Under the pieces are notes generated by a model, which was given only the letters and a program-made list of their open reading frames with translations, was not told where the DNA came from and did no database searches. Made by a program: the position numbers and the translations under genes. Shown one piece after another: positions 7,718 to 16,736 of a stretch of DNA of 64,000 nucleotides. Source of the stretch: Candidatus Gastranaerophilales bacterium (GTDB taxonomy: Bacteria > Cyanobacteriota > Vampirovibrionia > Gastranaerophilales > Gastranaerophilaceae); NCBI GenBank assembly GCA_944324225.1, contig CALUVL010000001.1:167504-231503 (forward strand), given 5' to 3'. The number at the start of each line of letters is the position of its first letter. The first letter of the stretch is position 1.

Positions 7718-7768
7718 ATTGTTATTTGTATGTATGTCAAGGAATAATTGTAATTTTTTTATAAAAAT

Positions 7769-7813
7769 GTCATTCTGAGCGAAGCGAAGAATTTTCATAA
7801 GTTTCGAATGACG
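7769..7813. repeat. REP-like element (GTCATTC...GAATGAC)
   Basis: GTCATTCTGAGCGAAGCGAA followed by a short centre and CGAATGACGG. It is nearly the inverse of the copy at 3651-3702. The stretch 7552-7940 holds only this and the previous repeat plus the promoter region of the next gene. Confidence 0.75.
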
Positions 7814-7940
7814 GAAAAAGGTGAAAAATCTCTTAACCCTTCAGCGCGTCAGTTGATAATTCCGAAAAAATTTGCCCGTACGTATTTTTGTTGTAAAATA
7901 TCAGTGTTAAAGTACATTTTTTAAACAGAAGGAAGAGAAT

Positions 7941-9623
7941 ATGAAAACACTTTCACCTTTGCAGATCGAAAGATTGAAGTATCAACCGAAACTTCCGGCA
8001 ACACTGGCTCTCGGGATTAACAGCCTTGAGCTTGTTGAGGGAGAACCTACTCAATCAGTAAGAGATCAGGAACAGATTAAAAACTTATTCAAAAACACTT
8101 ACGGCAAACCGGTCGTAACTTTCAGAAATTCTATTTCTATGTCAGTGTCTGAACAAAAAAATGTCGGTGTAATACTTTCCGGCGGACAGGCACCCGGAGG
8201 CCATAACGTAATCGCAGGTCTTTATGATGCTTTGAAACAGGCAAATTCAGCTAATAAACTTTACGGTTTCCTTGGCGGCCCTTCAGGTATCATTGACGGA
8301 AAATACGTTGAGTTTACAGATGAATTTATTGACAGTTACAGAAACACAGGGGGATTTGATATTATTGGATCCGGCAGAACCAAACTTGAAACAGAAGAAC
8401 AATTCCAGAAATCTCTGGAAGTTTGCAAAAAGTTAAATATCAAAGCTGTGGTAATTATTGGCGGTGACGATTCAAACACAAACGCAGCACTTCTGGCAGA
8501 ATGGTTTGTAAAAAATAATACAGGTATTCAGGTTATCGGCTGCCCGAAAACAATCGACGGCGACTTGAAAAATGATCAAATCGAAATCTCTTTCGGATTT
8601 GATACTGCAACAAAAACTTATGCTGAATTAATCGGCAACATTCAGCGTGACGCAAATTCAGCTAAAAAATACTGGCACTTTGTTAAAATTATGGGCAGAA
8701 GCGCATCTCACGTAGCTCTTGAAGCCGCTCTTCAAACTCAGCCGAATATCACAATGATTTCCGAAGAAGTTGAAGCAAAGAAAATGTCGCTTGAACAAAT
8801 TGTAAATTATATGTGTGATATTATTGTCAGACGTGCCGACAAAGGTAAAAACTTCGGTATTGCAATTATTCCGGAAGGTTTGATTGAATTTATACCTGAA
8901 ATGAAATCAATGATTGCAAACCTGAACGATATTATGGCAACACTTGAAAATGACCCTGATTTTGTAAACGCAACTACAATCAGAGAAAAATTTGATATTG
9001 TTGAAAACAGATTGAACCCGGAGAATGCAAAAGTTTACAACTCACTTCCGGTATTGATTAAAGGCCAGCTTCTTGCAGATCGTGACCCTCACGGCAACGT
9101 TCAGGTTTCTAAAATCGAAACTGAAAAATTGTTAATTGAAATGATTGAAACAAGACTTGATGAATTGAAATCACAGGGTGACTATATTGGCAAATTCTCA
9201 GCTCAATCACACTTCTTCGGATATGAAGGAAGATGTGCATTCCCGTCAAACTTTGATGCTGATTACTGCTATTCATTAGGTTTCAATGCATTTGCCTTAA
9301 TCAACTTTGGATTGACAGGATACCTTTCATCAGTAAGAAATCTTACACAACCCGCAGACGAATGGGTAGCAGGCGGTGTACCTTTGACAATGATGATGAA
9401 TATGGAAAAACGTCACGGCGAAATGAAGCCTGTAATTCAGAAGGCGCTTGTTGAACTTGACGGCCCTGTATTCAAGCAGCTTGAAGAAAACAGAGAAGAC
9501 TGGGCAATGAATGACAGATATTTGTTCCCTGGAGCAATCCAATATTTTGGACCATCATGTGTTTGTGATATCACAACATGCACTCTTCAGCTTGAAAAAG
9601 GCAAAGCGTTGGTTAATGCGTAG
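7941..9623 (+). CDS. pfp: diphosphate-fructose-6-phosphate 1-phosphotransferase (PPi-PFK)
   Basis: It phosphorylates fructose 6-phosphate with pyrophosphate, reversibly, in glycolysis. At 560 residues it is of the long PFP class (plant beta/Spirochaete-like). The motif GGDDSNT at residues 174-180 has the second Asp that marks pyrophosphate use instead of [11 protein letters not shown] (202-209) contains the catalytic Asp and Lys, and MGRSASH follows. The ATG is preceded by AAGGAAGAG. A terminator follows, so it is monocistronic. The gene implies a PPi-saving, fermentative sugar metabolism. Confidence 0.94.
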   Translation: MKTLSPLQIERLKYQPKLPATLALGINSLELVEGEPTQSVRDQEQIKNLFKNTYGKPVVTFRNSISMSVSEQKNVGVILSGGQAPGGHNVIAGLYDALKQANSANKLYGFLGGPSGIIDGKYVEFTDEFIDSYRNTGGFDIIGSGRTKLETEEQFQKSLEVCKKLNIKAVVIIGGDDSNTNAALLAEWFVKNNTGIQVIGCPKTIDGDLKNDQIEISFGFDTATKTYAELIGNIQRDANSAKKYWHFVKIMGRSASHVALEAALQTQPNITMISEEVEAKKMSLEQIVNYMCDIIVRRADKGKNFGIAIIPEGLIEFIPEMKSMIANLNDIMATLENDPDFVNATTIREKFDIVENRLNPENAKVYNSLPVLIKGQLLADRDPHGNVQVSKIETEKLLIEMIETRLDELKSQGDYIGKFSAQSHFFGYEGRCAFPSNFDADYCYSLGFNAFALINFGLTGYLSSVRNLTQPADEWVAGGVPLTMMMNMEKRHGEMKPVIQKALVELDGPVFKQLEENREDWAMNDRYLFPGAIQYFGPSCVCDITTCTLQLEKGKALVNA

Positions 9624-9653
9624 TTGATTTGAGAGGCAAAAAATAAGAGATAA

Positions 9654-9690
9654 AAGGCGCCTGCCGTTAAGGCAGGCGCCTTGATTTAAA
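9654..9690 (+). terminator. terminator after the PPi-PFK gene
   Basis: A 12-bp stem (AAGGCGCCTGCC / GGCAGGCGCCTT, 9654-9682) with a five-base loop. The T tract is short (TTGATTT). Confidence 0.75.
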
Positions 9691-9874
9691 AAAGCCTCTC
9701 TTTGATAATATATCCGTTTGGGGAACGAATGTTGTCGACATCAGAAGAAAGGTTAAAAATAATATTAAAAAATCAATGTAATAATACATTAAGAAAAGTG
9801 TATAGTCAAGTATCCATTTGGCTATTATTTATCTAAATAATGTCTTATACAAACCAAAAGCGTATTATAAACTT

Positions 9875-10108
9875 ATGATAAAAAATAGGTTTTCAATAGT
9901 TCTTGGCGAAAAGAGAATGGATAAGCGTGACATTGTAAAAATAACGGGGCTTAATAGGCATACTGTTGCAAATTTATTCTCAAACCAGACAAAGGGCATT
10001 GACTTTGCCACTCTCGACAAGCTCTGCTTTGCTCTTGACTGCACCCCGAATGACCTCTTTAGATACATCCCAGATGAACTTGCTGATAATCCTATGTTTA
10101 ATGATTAA
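9875..10108 (+). CDS. small XRE-family HTH regulator (YozG-like)
   Basis: A 77-residue DNA-binding protein consisting of one Cro/C1-type helix-turn-helix (DIVKITGLNRHTVANLFSNQ then DFATLDKLCFALDCTPNDLF). The start at ATG 9875 (MIKNRFSIVLGEKR) matches where this family normally begins; an upstream TTG at 9818 would add 19 unusual residues. TATTAT lies at 9863-9868, exactly six bases before the ATG, and no ribosome binding site is present, suggesting a leaderless mRNA. Its target is unknown. Confidence 0.8.
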   Translation: MIKNRFSIVLGEKRMDKRDIVKITGLNRHTVANLFSNQTKGIDFATLDKLCFALDCTPNDLFRYIPDELADNPMFND

Positions 10109-10134
10109 ACTCTCGTAATTCGGAAAACCGGAAT

Positions 10135-10270
10135 TTATATAGCAATATCTACAAAGATTTTCAAAATAACGTCATACTTAGCGTTAGCGAAATATCTGGA
10201 TAAAAGCTTCTTTAGGGTAAAGCCCTCAGAATGACGAACTTTTAATAGTATCTGCGGAATTTGTTATATA
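10135..10270. repeat. REP-like element inside AT-rich inverted ends (MITE-like)
   Basis: The core GTCATAC...CAGAATGAC (10171-10235) is a diverged REP-like copy with an AAGCTTC...GGGTAAAGCCC centre. Around it, TATATAGCAA at the left and TTGTTATATA at the right are inverted with one mismatch. The whole unit occupies most of the gap between the regulator and holA. Confidence 0.5.
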
Positions 10271-10323
10271 AGTCCCGTAAAATCATATTTGTTTCACCCA
10301 TAAGTTTGTGCTAATAATTAATT

Positions 10324-11280
10324 ATGGCAGTTTATTTTTTCTACGGCGACGAAGATTTTAATATAGAAAAAGAAATCGACAAACTAAAATCCGGACTTGA
10401 TAAAAATTTTCTTGAAATGAGTTTCAAAACTTATGATAATCCGAAGTTTCCGGAGCTTGTGTCAATCCTGCGCTCCCAGCCTATGATGTTCGGAAAAATG
10501 CTCGTTGTAATTAATTGCCTTGATTATTTTACTAAAACTTTTGACGATAAACAGATTAAAGAAATTGAAGCGGCTTTAGAAAATAATAACGAAAACCTTG
10601 ATATAGCCTTTGTTGCAGCACTTCCACGAGATGGCGGAAAAAAGCTCGACAGCCGAAAAAAATTCTTTAAAATCCTTGCAAAACACAATGCAAAAGAATG
10701 CGCCGCAATTCCGAGTTATAAAACTGCGGAACTTGAGGATTGGGTTAAAAGGTCGGCGAAGTCAAAGTCGTTGAAGATTAATCCGGATGCCGTAACCGCA
10801 TTAATTTTTCAGGTCGGAAACAGTCTCCGCCAGCTTGACGGAGAACTCGAAAAACTCAAACTCATGTGTTATCCCGATAATGTTGCAACTAAAGAACTTG
10901 TTAAAGAAATCTGTATTTCCAATGAAGACTTGTTTGCGTTTTCAGATTATTTAATGGTCGGCGAAAAAGACAAGGCGCTTCTGGAATATAGAAAACTTTT
11001 AGAAAAAAAATATCCGCTTGAAATACTCTCTACTCTTCAGACAATGCTTAGAAGGTGGATAATAATTAAAGCAAAGGCATCTGAACTTACACCGTTTGAA
11101 CTTGGCAAACTCACAGGCCAGCATGAATATGTTGTAAAACTTTCTATCCAAAAATTGAAAAAAACTAATCTGAAAGATCTTGTGAATATGAAAAAAAATC
11201 TTACAGAAGCCGAATACAGAATAAAATCAGGCCGGTCGTTTAATGTGGAAGATGAGGTGGAAAATGCTTTCCTCAAATAA
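10324..11280 (+). CDS. holA: DNA polymerase III subunit delta
   Basis: The delta subunit opens the sliding clamp in the replicative clamp loader. The protein has 318 residues. It starts with the typical VYFFYGDEDFNIEKEI, has the AAA-like domain I, a linker region (YKTAELEDWVKR) and the C-terminal helical collar domain (FALSDYL-like FAFSDYLMVGEKDKALL). Sequence similarity within HolA is low, so the order of domains is the main evidence. No ribosome binding site is seen; AATAAT lies five bases before ATG. It overlaps holB by 17 bases, and the neighbouring clamp-loader gene strengthens the call. Confidence 0.88.
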   Translation: MAVYFFYGDEDFNIEKEIDKLKSGLDKNFLEMSFKTYDNPKFPELVSILRSQPMMFGKMLVVINCLDYFTKTFDDKQIKEIEAALENNNENLDIAFVAALPRDGGKKLDSRKKFFKILAKHNAKECAAIPSYKTAELEDWVKRSAKSKSLKINPDAVTALIFQVGNSLRQLDGELEKLKLMCYPDNVATKELVKEICISNEDLFAFSDYLMVGEKDKALLEYRKLLEKKYPLEILSTLQTMLRRWIIIKAKASELTPFELGKLTGQHEYVVKLSIQKLKKTNLKDLVNMKKNLTEAEYRIKSGRSFNVEDEVENAFLK

Positions 11281-12133
11281 AATCAGAGAAGATTATCCAA
11301 AATTGATCGAATATTTTGAAAGTGGTGTAAACAACGCTGAAAGAAGCATTGCACATTGTATCCTCCTTTACGGGAATGATTTGAATGCGCAGTATCAAAT
11401 TGCTCTTGAAGTTGCAAGAATGCTCAATTGCAGGGGTGACCACACTCCTTCCTGCGAATGTTTGAACTGCCGCTGGATTAGAGAAAATAACCACCCGGAA
11501 GTCAGAACTATTTCAAAAGTTGACAACAAGCCCGCTGACGACGACGCTAAAACCGTAATTTCCATTGCGCAGGCAAGAATGATTAAAAACGATCTTCTCG
11601 TAACTTCGGAATACCATAGAGTCCTAATCTTTTGCGACAAGGACAAAGACGGAAATATCTGCCCGCTGAATGAAATCAATTTCCCCGAAGCTGCCGCTAA
11701 TGCGCTTTTGAAAACTTTTGAAGAACCGCCCTCCGGCACAACGTTCTTTTTCCTTACCAAAGACAAAACCGATGTCATTACAACCGTTCTCTCCCGTGCG
11801 CAAAGCTTTTTTGTCCCGTCAAAACTTTCGGAAGACAGAGATTTTTCAATTGTGAAAGACGTGATGGATTTCTTTATGGAAATTGAGCGCAATCAGGTGC
11901 TGGATTTTAACGAAAAACTTTTTGCCCTGACTGCAGAACATGAGCCGCTGACGATTTTAACCGGGATGCAAAACTATCTTGCCTCGGTCGTTACTGGCGG
12001 TCAGTTAAGCCGTGCAAAACAATATGAATTTATCAAATATATGAAATTGATTGAAACCGCCAAAAAAGAGTTTGAAGTTAACATGAATCCTCAGACTGTT
12101 TTTGAAACCCTGAGCCTCAATATGGTGCTCTAA
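11264..12133 (+). CDS. holB: DNA polymerase III delta-prime subunit
   Basis: A clamp-loader AAA+ subunit of 289 residues. The ATG at 11264 is chosen because GAGGTGG lies about five bases before it; the longer frame from 11243 has no such site. It carries the four-cysteine zinc module (CRGDHTPSCECLNC) found in DnaX and delta-prime. The Walker A region is degenerate (LLYGNDLNAQYQIALEVA, no GKT), as expected for the non-hydrolysing delta-prime. A typical sensor segment (FPEAAANALLKTFEEPP) is followed by TVLSRAQ. Together with holA it forms a two-gene clamp-loader operon. Confidence 0.88.
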   Translation: MLSSNKIREDYPKLIEYFESGVNNAERSIAHCILLYGNDLNAQYQIALEVARMLNCRGDHTPSCECLNCRWIRENNHPEVRTISKVDNKPADDDAKTVISIAQARMIKNDLLVTSEYHRVLIFCDKDKDGNICPLNEINFPEAAANALLKTFEEPPSGTTFFFLTKDKTDVITTVLSRAQSFFVPSKLSEDRDFSIVKDVMDFFMEIERNQVLDFNEKLFALTAEHEPLTILTGMQNYLASVVTGGQLSRAKQYEFIKYMKLIETAKKEFEVNMNPQTVFETLSLNMVL

Positions 12134-12415
12134 GAAATCCCCGCCCATTGCGGAGAGGGCATGGGGGCGATTTGGTTAAAGGGTTGAATACGTGAAGAGT
12201 GAGGAGTGAAGGAAGCTATTCCCTACCCGACTCGGGGAGGGGTAGGGTGAGGGGGTAAATTGGTTGAACAGTTGAAGAGTTGAAAGGCTGAATACGTGAA
12301 GTGTGATGAGTGAGGAGTGAAGGGTGCATTGCACTATTCACTCTCCCCTTGAGGGAGAGGGTAGAATTTCTTAATAAGCGCAGCGAATTTAGAAATTCGG
12401 GTGAGGGGTATTTCC

Positions 12416-12444
12416 CGTCATTGCGAGCGAATGCGAAGCAATCC
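12416..12444. repeat. REP-like element, CATTGCGAGCGAATGCGAAG type
   Basis: CGTCATTGCGAGCGAATGCG followed by AAGCAATC, an imperfect palindrome. A second copy is at 59537-59565. It lies inside the mosaic region. Confidence 0.7.
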
Positions 12445-12503
12445 AGCCGATTAAATAAAAGTCATTTTGCTGGCAAAGCCGGAAGTAGCCTATGAAAATT
12501 TGA

Positions 12504-12535
12504 GAGGATTCTTCGGACTACGTCCTCAGAATGAC
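12504..12535. repeat. REP-like half element (GATTCTTCGGAC...CAGAATGAC)
   Basis: GGATTCTTCGGACTACGTCC then TCAGAATGAC; it is the reverse complement of the sequence bordering both GIY-YIG gene copies near 47-48 kb. Confidence 0.7.
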
Positions 12536-12674
12536 ACCTCATTCCCTCTCCCTATGGGAGATGGTCGGGGGGAGGGGGCAACTTGATTGAACGGTTGAAA
12601 AGTTGAAGGGTGTGGGTTCAAAAAGTTATTTTTAACAAATTGATTATGTTCCTTTTATTATTTATAATTTGATT

Positions 12675-14333
12675 ATGAAAAAGTTTGAGATATTCAATCG
12701 CTTTAGGGATGCGGTAATCGTCGTAAATGTCAACGGCGAAGTCGTTTATAGAAATAATAAATTTAAACGCTGGTTTCCTGAGTTTTCGGGATTGAAAAAG
12801 TTTTCGCACAACGCAAACTTTGACATCTGTCCGCTTGAAACCGATGACCTCCGAAACTATTCGCCAGTCTATAATGCAATGAATTCAAGAGAAGATTTTT
12901 CCGCAAGAATTTCTTACCAGAATTCAAACGGCAAACTTCAGTTTTTTGATCTGTTTGCAACAAAAAGATGGAAATATACTCTTATATTTTTCTCGGACAT
13001 AAGTGCCGAAGCTGAATTAAATTCTGTCGAAAATCTCAATAAAAAGCTCAAAGAACGGATAATTTATCTTGAAAATCAGAACAATGATTTGATGAAAATT
13101 AAACAAAAAGCACAATCTCAAGCTATCCGAATTGCTCTCATAAACAAAGTTTCCAATATAATCAGAGGCTCCATGGATCTGTCGGTAATTTTGAATTCAG
13201 CCCTCAAAGAATTGTCTGTAATGTTTGGAACTTTTAAATCTTATTATGCGTCTTATAATGAAGGTAAATTTCGAATTGAAGAAGTTTATCCGTCTAAAAA
13301 TTCAGAGTTAAAAAAAGAATTTGATTTTGAGGATGAAACATCTGAAACTATTCTCTCACGCAGAATTGCGGTTCAGTATTCCATGAAAGAATACAAAAAT
13401 TCGGATTCTTTTAAACAACCGGTAATGCGTATTGCTGTTCCTGTGTTTCATCTGCAAAACTTAATTGGTGTCATAGTTTTGCTGAGTTACAACAAAAGAG
13501 AATTGATTGAAGAATTGGAAATTTTGGAAGCAATTTCTTCGCAGTTAGGCAATGCAATTATCAGGGCAGAACTTTATAATAAGAATATTCAAACTGTCCA
13601 TCAGCTTCAAAAAGCCATGAAAGAATTGAAAGAAACACAGCTTCATTTGATAAATTCAGAGAAGATGGCATCATTAGGACAACTTGTAGCAGGTGTTGCG
13701 CATGAAATTAACACTCCGATAGCTTCCATAAAATCAAACAACACAATACTATCTAAATTTATTCCACGTATAGAAGACCCTGAAATATCCTCGATACTTG
13801 CTGATATCAACGAGATTGACCGTGAGGCAATTCAGAGGATAAGTCACATGGTTACTTCTCTCAAAAAGTTTGTTCGTCTGGATGAAGCCGAACTTCAGGA
13901 GGCGGATATTAACAAAGAGCTGGAACTAACACTGGACTTGATTCGCCACGAAACAAAGAACAGAATAGAAATCGAAAAACACTACGGTGATTTGCCGCTT
14001 ATAAAGTGCTATCCGAATATGCTAAATCAAGTATTCACCAATGTTTTAGTCAATGCCTGCCAGGCAATAGAAGGCAAAGGAAAGATAACAATTATGACAT
14101 CTTATACCCCCAAAACTTTGACTGTGTCTATAAAAGACACCGGAAAAGGCATAAAAAAATCTGAAATCAATAAAATTTTTACAGCAGGATATACTACAAA
14201 AGGAGTAGGTGTCGGCACCGGATTAGGATTAGCGATTTCTGCGAAAATAGTAGAAAAACACAAGGGTAAAATTACTGTAAACAGTGAGGTTGGAAAGGGG
14301 ACGGAGTTTGTTATTACTATCTGTAGTGAGTAG
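12675..14333 (+). CDS. PAS-GAF sensor histidine kinase, cytosolic
   Basis: A 552-residue kinase without membrane segments. Residues 1-110 form a PAS-like domain and about 115-150 a coiled coil. Residues about 155-300 form a GAF domain, then a helix leads to the HisKA domain with the phospho-acceptor His343 in GVAHEINTPIASIKSN. The ATPase domain follows with N box NVLVNACQAIEGKG, DTGKGIKKSE and GVGTGLGLAISAKI. The HEIN-type H box places it with HisKA class 4-like kinases. No response regulator gene adjoins it, so it is an orphan kinase. ATG 12675 is preceded by TATAAT exactly six bases upstream and no ribosome binding site. Confidence 0.88.
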   Translation: MKKFEIFNRFRDAVIVVNVNGEVVYRNNKFKRWFPEFSGLKKFSHNANFDICPLETDDLRNYSPVYNAMNSREDFSARISYQNSNGKLQFFDLFATKRWKYTLIFFSDISAEAELNSVENLNKKLKERIIYLENQNNDLMKIKQKAQSQAIRIALINKVSNIIRGSMDLSVILNSALKELSVMFGTFKSYYASYNEGKFRIEEVYPSKNSELKKEFDFEDETSETILSRRIAVQYSMKEYKNSDSFKQPVMRIAVPVFHLQNLIGVIVLLSYNKRELIEELEILEAISSQLGNAIIRAELYNKNIQTVHQLQKAMKELKETQLHLINSEKMASLGQLVAGVAHEINTPIASIKSNNTILSKFIPRIEDPEISSILADINEIDREAIQRISHMVTSLKKFVRLDEAELQEADINKELELTLDLIRHETKNRIEIEKHYGDLPLIKCYPNMLNQVFTNVLVNACQAIEGKGKITIMTSYTPKTLTVSIKDTGKGIKKSEINKIFTAGYTTKGVGVGTGLGLAISAKIVEKHKGKITVNSEVGKGTEFVITICSE

Positions 14334-14632
14334 TATATATTAAAAAATGTTACAAAATTGATTTATATATTATTGAATTTCATCATATATTAAAAAAACA
14401 ATCATTAAATTTGAACAAATAATATAACAGACCCATGACAGAATTTGAAAAATAGTTTATATTATAAATATAAAGTGTGTGTGTTACCCTTTATCAAAAC
14501 ACAATATCCCAACAGTAAAAGATTGAATTGTAAATAAATTTTAATAAAAGTAGGTAAAAAAGGCAATAATATTCTAACCAAATTTTTTATAAAAGTATAG
14601 TGTGTAGAATATTTTTGTAGTGTCGGAGGAAA
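14334..14632. other. AT-rich intergenic region, no gene seen
   Basis: About 300 bp of very AT-rich sequence between the histidine kinase and the HEAT-repeat gene. Neither strand carries a convincing ORF, repeat or hairpin. A TATAGT near 14597 may be the -10 box of the downstream gene. Confidence 0.4.
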
Positions 14633-15493
14633 ATGATGACAATTAGTGTGAACAGCAAGAAAAAACAGGTAAAGAAAACTTTTGATGAATTGTTGATGGA
14701 TTTGAAAACAAGCAACTCAGAAAAAGTTCGATATAATGCTGCCCGTATTTTAGGTGAAATGGGTGATTCAAAAGCTGTTGAACCGTTGATTGATGTTTTG
14801 AAAAATGATAAAAACGGTTCCGTCAGATTGTATGCAGCACGTGCCCTTGGCGAACTTGGCGATTGCAAAGCTACAACTCACTTAATTGAATCTTTGCGTG
14901 AAGACAGAAACGTTGATGTCCGTGTCCGCGCAGCCCGTGCATTAGGCCGTTTGGGCGGTGCTATTGTTGTTGAACCGCTTGTTGAAGCTTTGAATGATGA
15001 AAACCCGCAGGTTTGTATTACAGCTACAGATGCTCTTATAGAAATCGGTGATGTTGCAACCGATGCTTTAATCGCTTCTCTTGATCATGAAAAAGTTAAT
15101 GTTCGCTGCGATGCAACCAGAGCTTTGGGCGAAATCGGCAACAAAAAAGCTGTTGATAAAGTTATTAATATGCTTTACGATGAATGGGTCAACGTTAGAA
15201 TTTATGCGGTAACTTCTCTTGGCAAACTTAATGACCCAAAAGCAGTTCCTGCATTGATTGACGTTATGAAAAACCGTAACGAAAATGAACTTGTAAGAGC
15301 CGGTGCAGCTGCTGCTCTCGGTGTTCTCAGAGATCAAAGAGCTTTGCTTCCGTTGAGAGAACTCATTATGGAAGCTGAAGAACTCGGCGAATTGGAAGAT
15401 ACAGCTTTGAAATCTTTCAAGAAAATTATGGCTGCAAACTGGCAATCAATTCCGGGCGCAACTGCTCAGAAAAAACCGGCTAACGCTTTTTAA
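14633..15493 (+). CDS. HEAT-repeat (PBS-lyase-like) protein
   Basis: A 286-residue helical scaffold made of about seven HEAT-like repeats of roughly 31 residues (for example VRYNAARILGEMGDSKAVEP, VRLYAARALGELGDCKATTH, VRVRAARALGRLGG). Such repeats are the hallmark of the phycobilin-lyase-like HEAT family common in cyanobacteria, but here they serve as a general protein-binding scaffold; no lyase activity can be inferred. Start ATG 14633 follows GGAGG. It is monocistronic with its own terminator. It has no signal peptide and should be cytoplasmic. Confidence 0.88.
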   Translation: MMTISVNSKKKQVKKTFDELLMDLKTSNSEKVRYNAARILGEMGDSKAVEPLIDVLKNDKNGSVRLYAARALGELGDCKATTHLIESLREDRNVDVRVRAARALGRLGGAIVVEPLVEALNDENPQVCITATDALIEIGDVATDALIASLDHEKVNVRCDATRALGEIGNKKAVDKVINMLYDEWVNVRIYAVTSLGKLNDPKAVPALIDVMKNRNENELVRAGAAAALGVLRDQRALLPLRELIMEAEELGELEDTALKSFKKIMAANWQSIPGATAQKKPANAF

Positions 15494-15540
15494 TCAGAAA
15501 ACCAATAGTTTGAAATAATTCTCAGTAATGTATGTACAAA

Positions 15541-15568
15541 AAAGACCGCTTAACCGGCGGTCTTTTTG
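15541..15568 (+). terminator. terminator after the HEAT-repeat gene
   Basis: AAAGACCGC / GCGGTCTTT stem with a six-base loop and a run of five T. Confidence 0.85.
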
Positions 15569-15624
15569 TCGGAAAAAGCCTGTGTGAAAATTCAAAATTA
15601 TAGCCGCCTTAGCGCCATGGATAA

Positions 15625-16272
15625 TTATTTTAAGAATATTTTTGCTGTTTCAATATCAAATTGGGTTGTGATTTTGATATTTTTGTAGCTCCCGTCCAGA
15701 ATGTAAACCGTTTTTCCTAAAGCCTCGAGCATTCCGGCATCGTCCGTAAAATTCTGGTCTTTAAGAGTATCGTGTGCATGCTTAATCATGCTGTATTCAA
15801 ACGCCTGCGGGGTTTGTGTATTGTAAAGTTTTGAACGGTCAATTGTACGGATAATTTTGCCATGCTCCACTTCCTTAATCGTGTCAATAGTTTTGGTGGC
15901 AACCGTCAGGGCTTTCATATCCTTAACCATTTCAATACAGTGGTTGACCATATCGGTCGTAATCATCGGGCGTGCGCCGTCATGAATGATTACATAATCG
16001 CATTTTGAAAATTTCAGCCCGTTGTAAACTGACTGTTGGCGTGTAGAGCCGCCTTCCGTCAAAACAACTTTTGGGTAATTTTTGAAAAGCTGTTTGAGTT
16101 CATCCATAATAGAAATATGTGAGCAAACAACAATTTCATCGACATTTGAAGTTGCAAAAGCGTCAATTGTATAATTGATTATTTCTTTTCCATAAACTTT
16201 TTCAAGCAGTTTATTTTTATTCCCGAATCTTGAGGATGTTCCTCCGGCAGTGATTATTGCATTAATTTTCAT
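15625..16272 (-). CDS. ispD: 2-C-methyl-D-erythritol 4-phosphate cytidylyltransferase
   Basis: It transfers CMP to MEP in the non-mevalonate isoprenoid pathway. The 215-residue protein shows the nucleotide-binding loop AIITAGGTSSRFGNKNK at its N-terminus. The family signature follows: GGSTRQQSVYNGL, VIIHDGARPM, TQTPQAF and TDDAGMLEALG, ending in ITTQFDIETA. The glycine-rich loop has AGGTSSRFG where many members have AAGxGxRMG. ATG 16272 follows GGAG. It is a single gene reading toward the HEAT-repeat terminator. A foldable element lies 40-85 bases upstream. Confidence 0.94.
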   Translation of the reverse strand: MKINAIITAGGTSSRFGNKNKLLEKVYGKEIINYTIDAFATSNVDEIVVCSHISIMDELKQLFKNYPKVVLTEGGSTRQQSVYNGLKFSKCDYVIIHDGARPMITTDMVNHCIEMVKDMKALTVATKTIDTIKEVEHGKIIRTIDRSKLYNTQTPQAFEYSMIKHAHDTLKDQNFTDDAGMLEALGKTVYILDGSYKNIKITTQFDIETAKIFLK

Positions 16273-16311
16273 TAGGAAACTCCAGTAAAATGGGTAATCA
16301 AATATTTAGTC

Positions 16312-16358
16312 TGAGCGTTTTTGTGCAACGGCTAAGAAAGGCCGCACAATCATGCTCG
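16312..16358. promoter_or_regulatory. bulged hairpin in the ispD-rpmB intergenic region
   Basis: GAGC (16313-16316), GTGC and CGGC segments pair in order with GGCCG, GCAC and GCTC (16354-16357), giving an interrupted stem with asymmetric loops. It could be a leader element of ispD (minus strand) or an unrelated structured RNA. No known riboswitch consensus was recognised. Confidence 0.3.
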
Positions 16359-16421
16359 AAAAACTTTTTCTTACATTCTAATTTTATCATAAAAATGTTG
16401 TAATCAAATTTAACATGACAC

Positions 16422-16449
16422 TTGATTTATTTGATTTTTAATATATTAT
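16422..16449 (+). promoter_or_regulatory. candidate rpmB promoter
   Basis: TTGATT (16422-16427), a 16-bp spacer and TATTAT (16444-16449), ending about 35 bases before the rpmB start, which has a normal ribosome binding site. Confidence 0.4.
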
Positions 16450-16484
16450 AGTGATACACAACTAGCTAGAAAAGGAAATTTATT

Positions 16485-16676
16485 ATGTCAAAAAAATGTG
16501 ATGTATGCGGAAAAGAATCTTTAAAGGCAGCAAAATTAACATTCTCTCATAAACAAATCGTGCACCGTCAGATGCCGAACCTTCAGTCTGTAAAAGTTAA
16601 TGTTAACGGGCAGACCAAGAGAATTAATGTTTGTACATCATGCTTAAGAGCAGGCAAAGTACAAAAAGCTGTTTAA
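16485..16676 (+). CDS. rpmB: 50S ribosomal protein L28
   Basis: The 63-residue protein is a standard L28. It has the zinc-binding Cys pair CDVCGKESLKA at the N-terminus, a basic middle and a second pair CTSC in INVCTSCLRAGKVQK. Four cysteines mark the zinc-containing (C+) form. AAAAGGAA precedes the ATG. It stands alone, followed by a terminator shared with the convergent gene. Confidence 0.95.
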   Translation: MSKKCDVCGKESLKAAKLTFSHKQIVHRQMPNLQSVKVNVNGQTKRINVCTSCLRAGKVQKAV

Positions 16677-16704
16677 GTTTTATAATTTCGCATAAAATTA
16701 TTTA

Positions 16705-16736
16705 AAAAGAGCCTTGATTTATTCAAGGCTCTTTTC
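16705..16736. terminator. bidirectional terminator between rpmB and the TonB-C gene
   Basis: An 11-13 bp stem (AAAAAGAGCCTTGA / TCAAGGCTCTTTT) with A on one side and T on the other. It overlaps the last codons of the convergent minus-strand gene. Confidence 0.85.

Larger units (their letters stand above)
12134..12620. repeat. mosaic of several REP-like repeat families
   Basis: This gene-free stretch of nearly 500 bp is built almost entirely of short repeats. There are three or four CCCTCTCCC...GGGAGAGGG-type hairpins (near 12140-12170, 12220-12260, 12345-12365 and 12540-12580). There are several TTGAA-AGTTGAA and GTGAAGAGTGAGGAG units (12170-12330 and 12580-12612), one CATTGCGAGCGAATGCGAAGCAATC copy and one half GATTCTTCGGAC-CAGAATGAC copy. 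I see no gene in it. Confidence 0.75.

Noticed and set aside
12310..12495. 61-residue ORF in the repeat nest (contains SLRANAKQS)
   Set aside because: It is a translation of REP-type repeats with no ribosome binding site; this kind of sequence is a known artefact of repeat-rich gaps.
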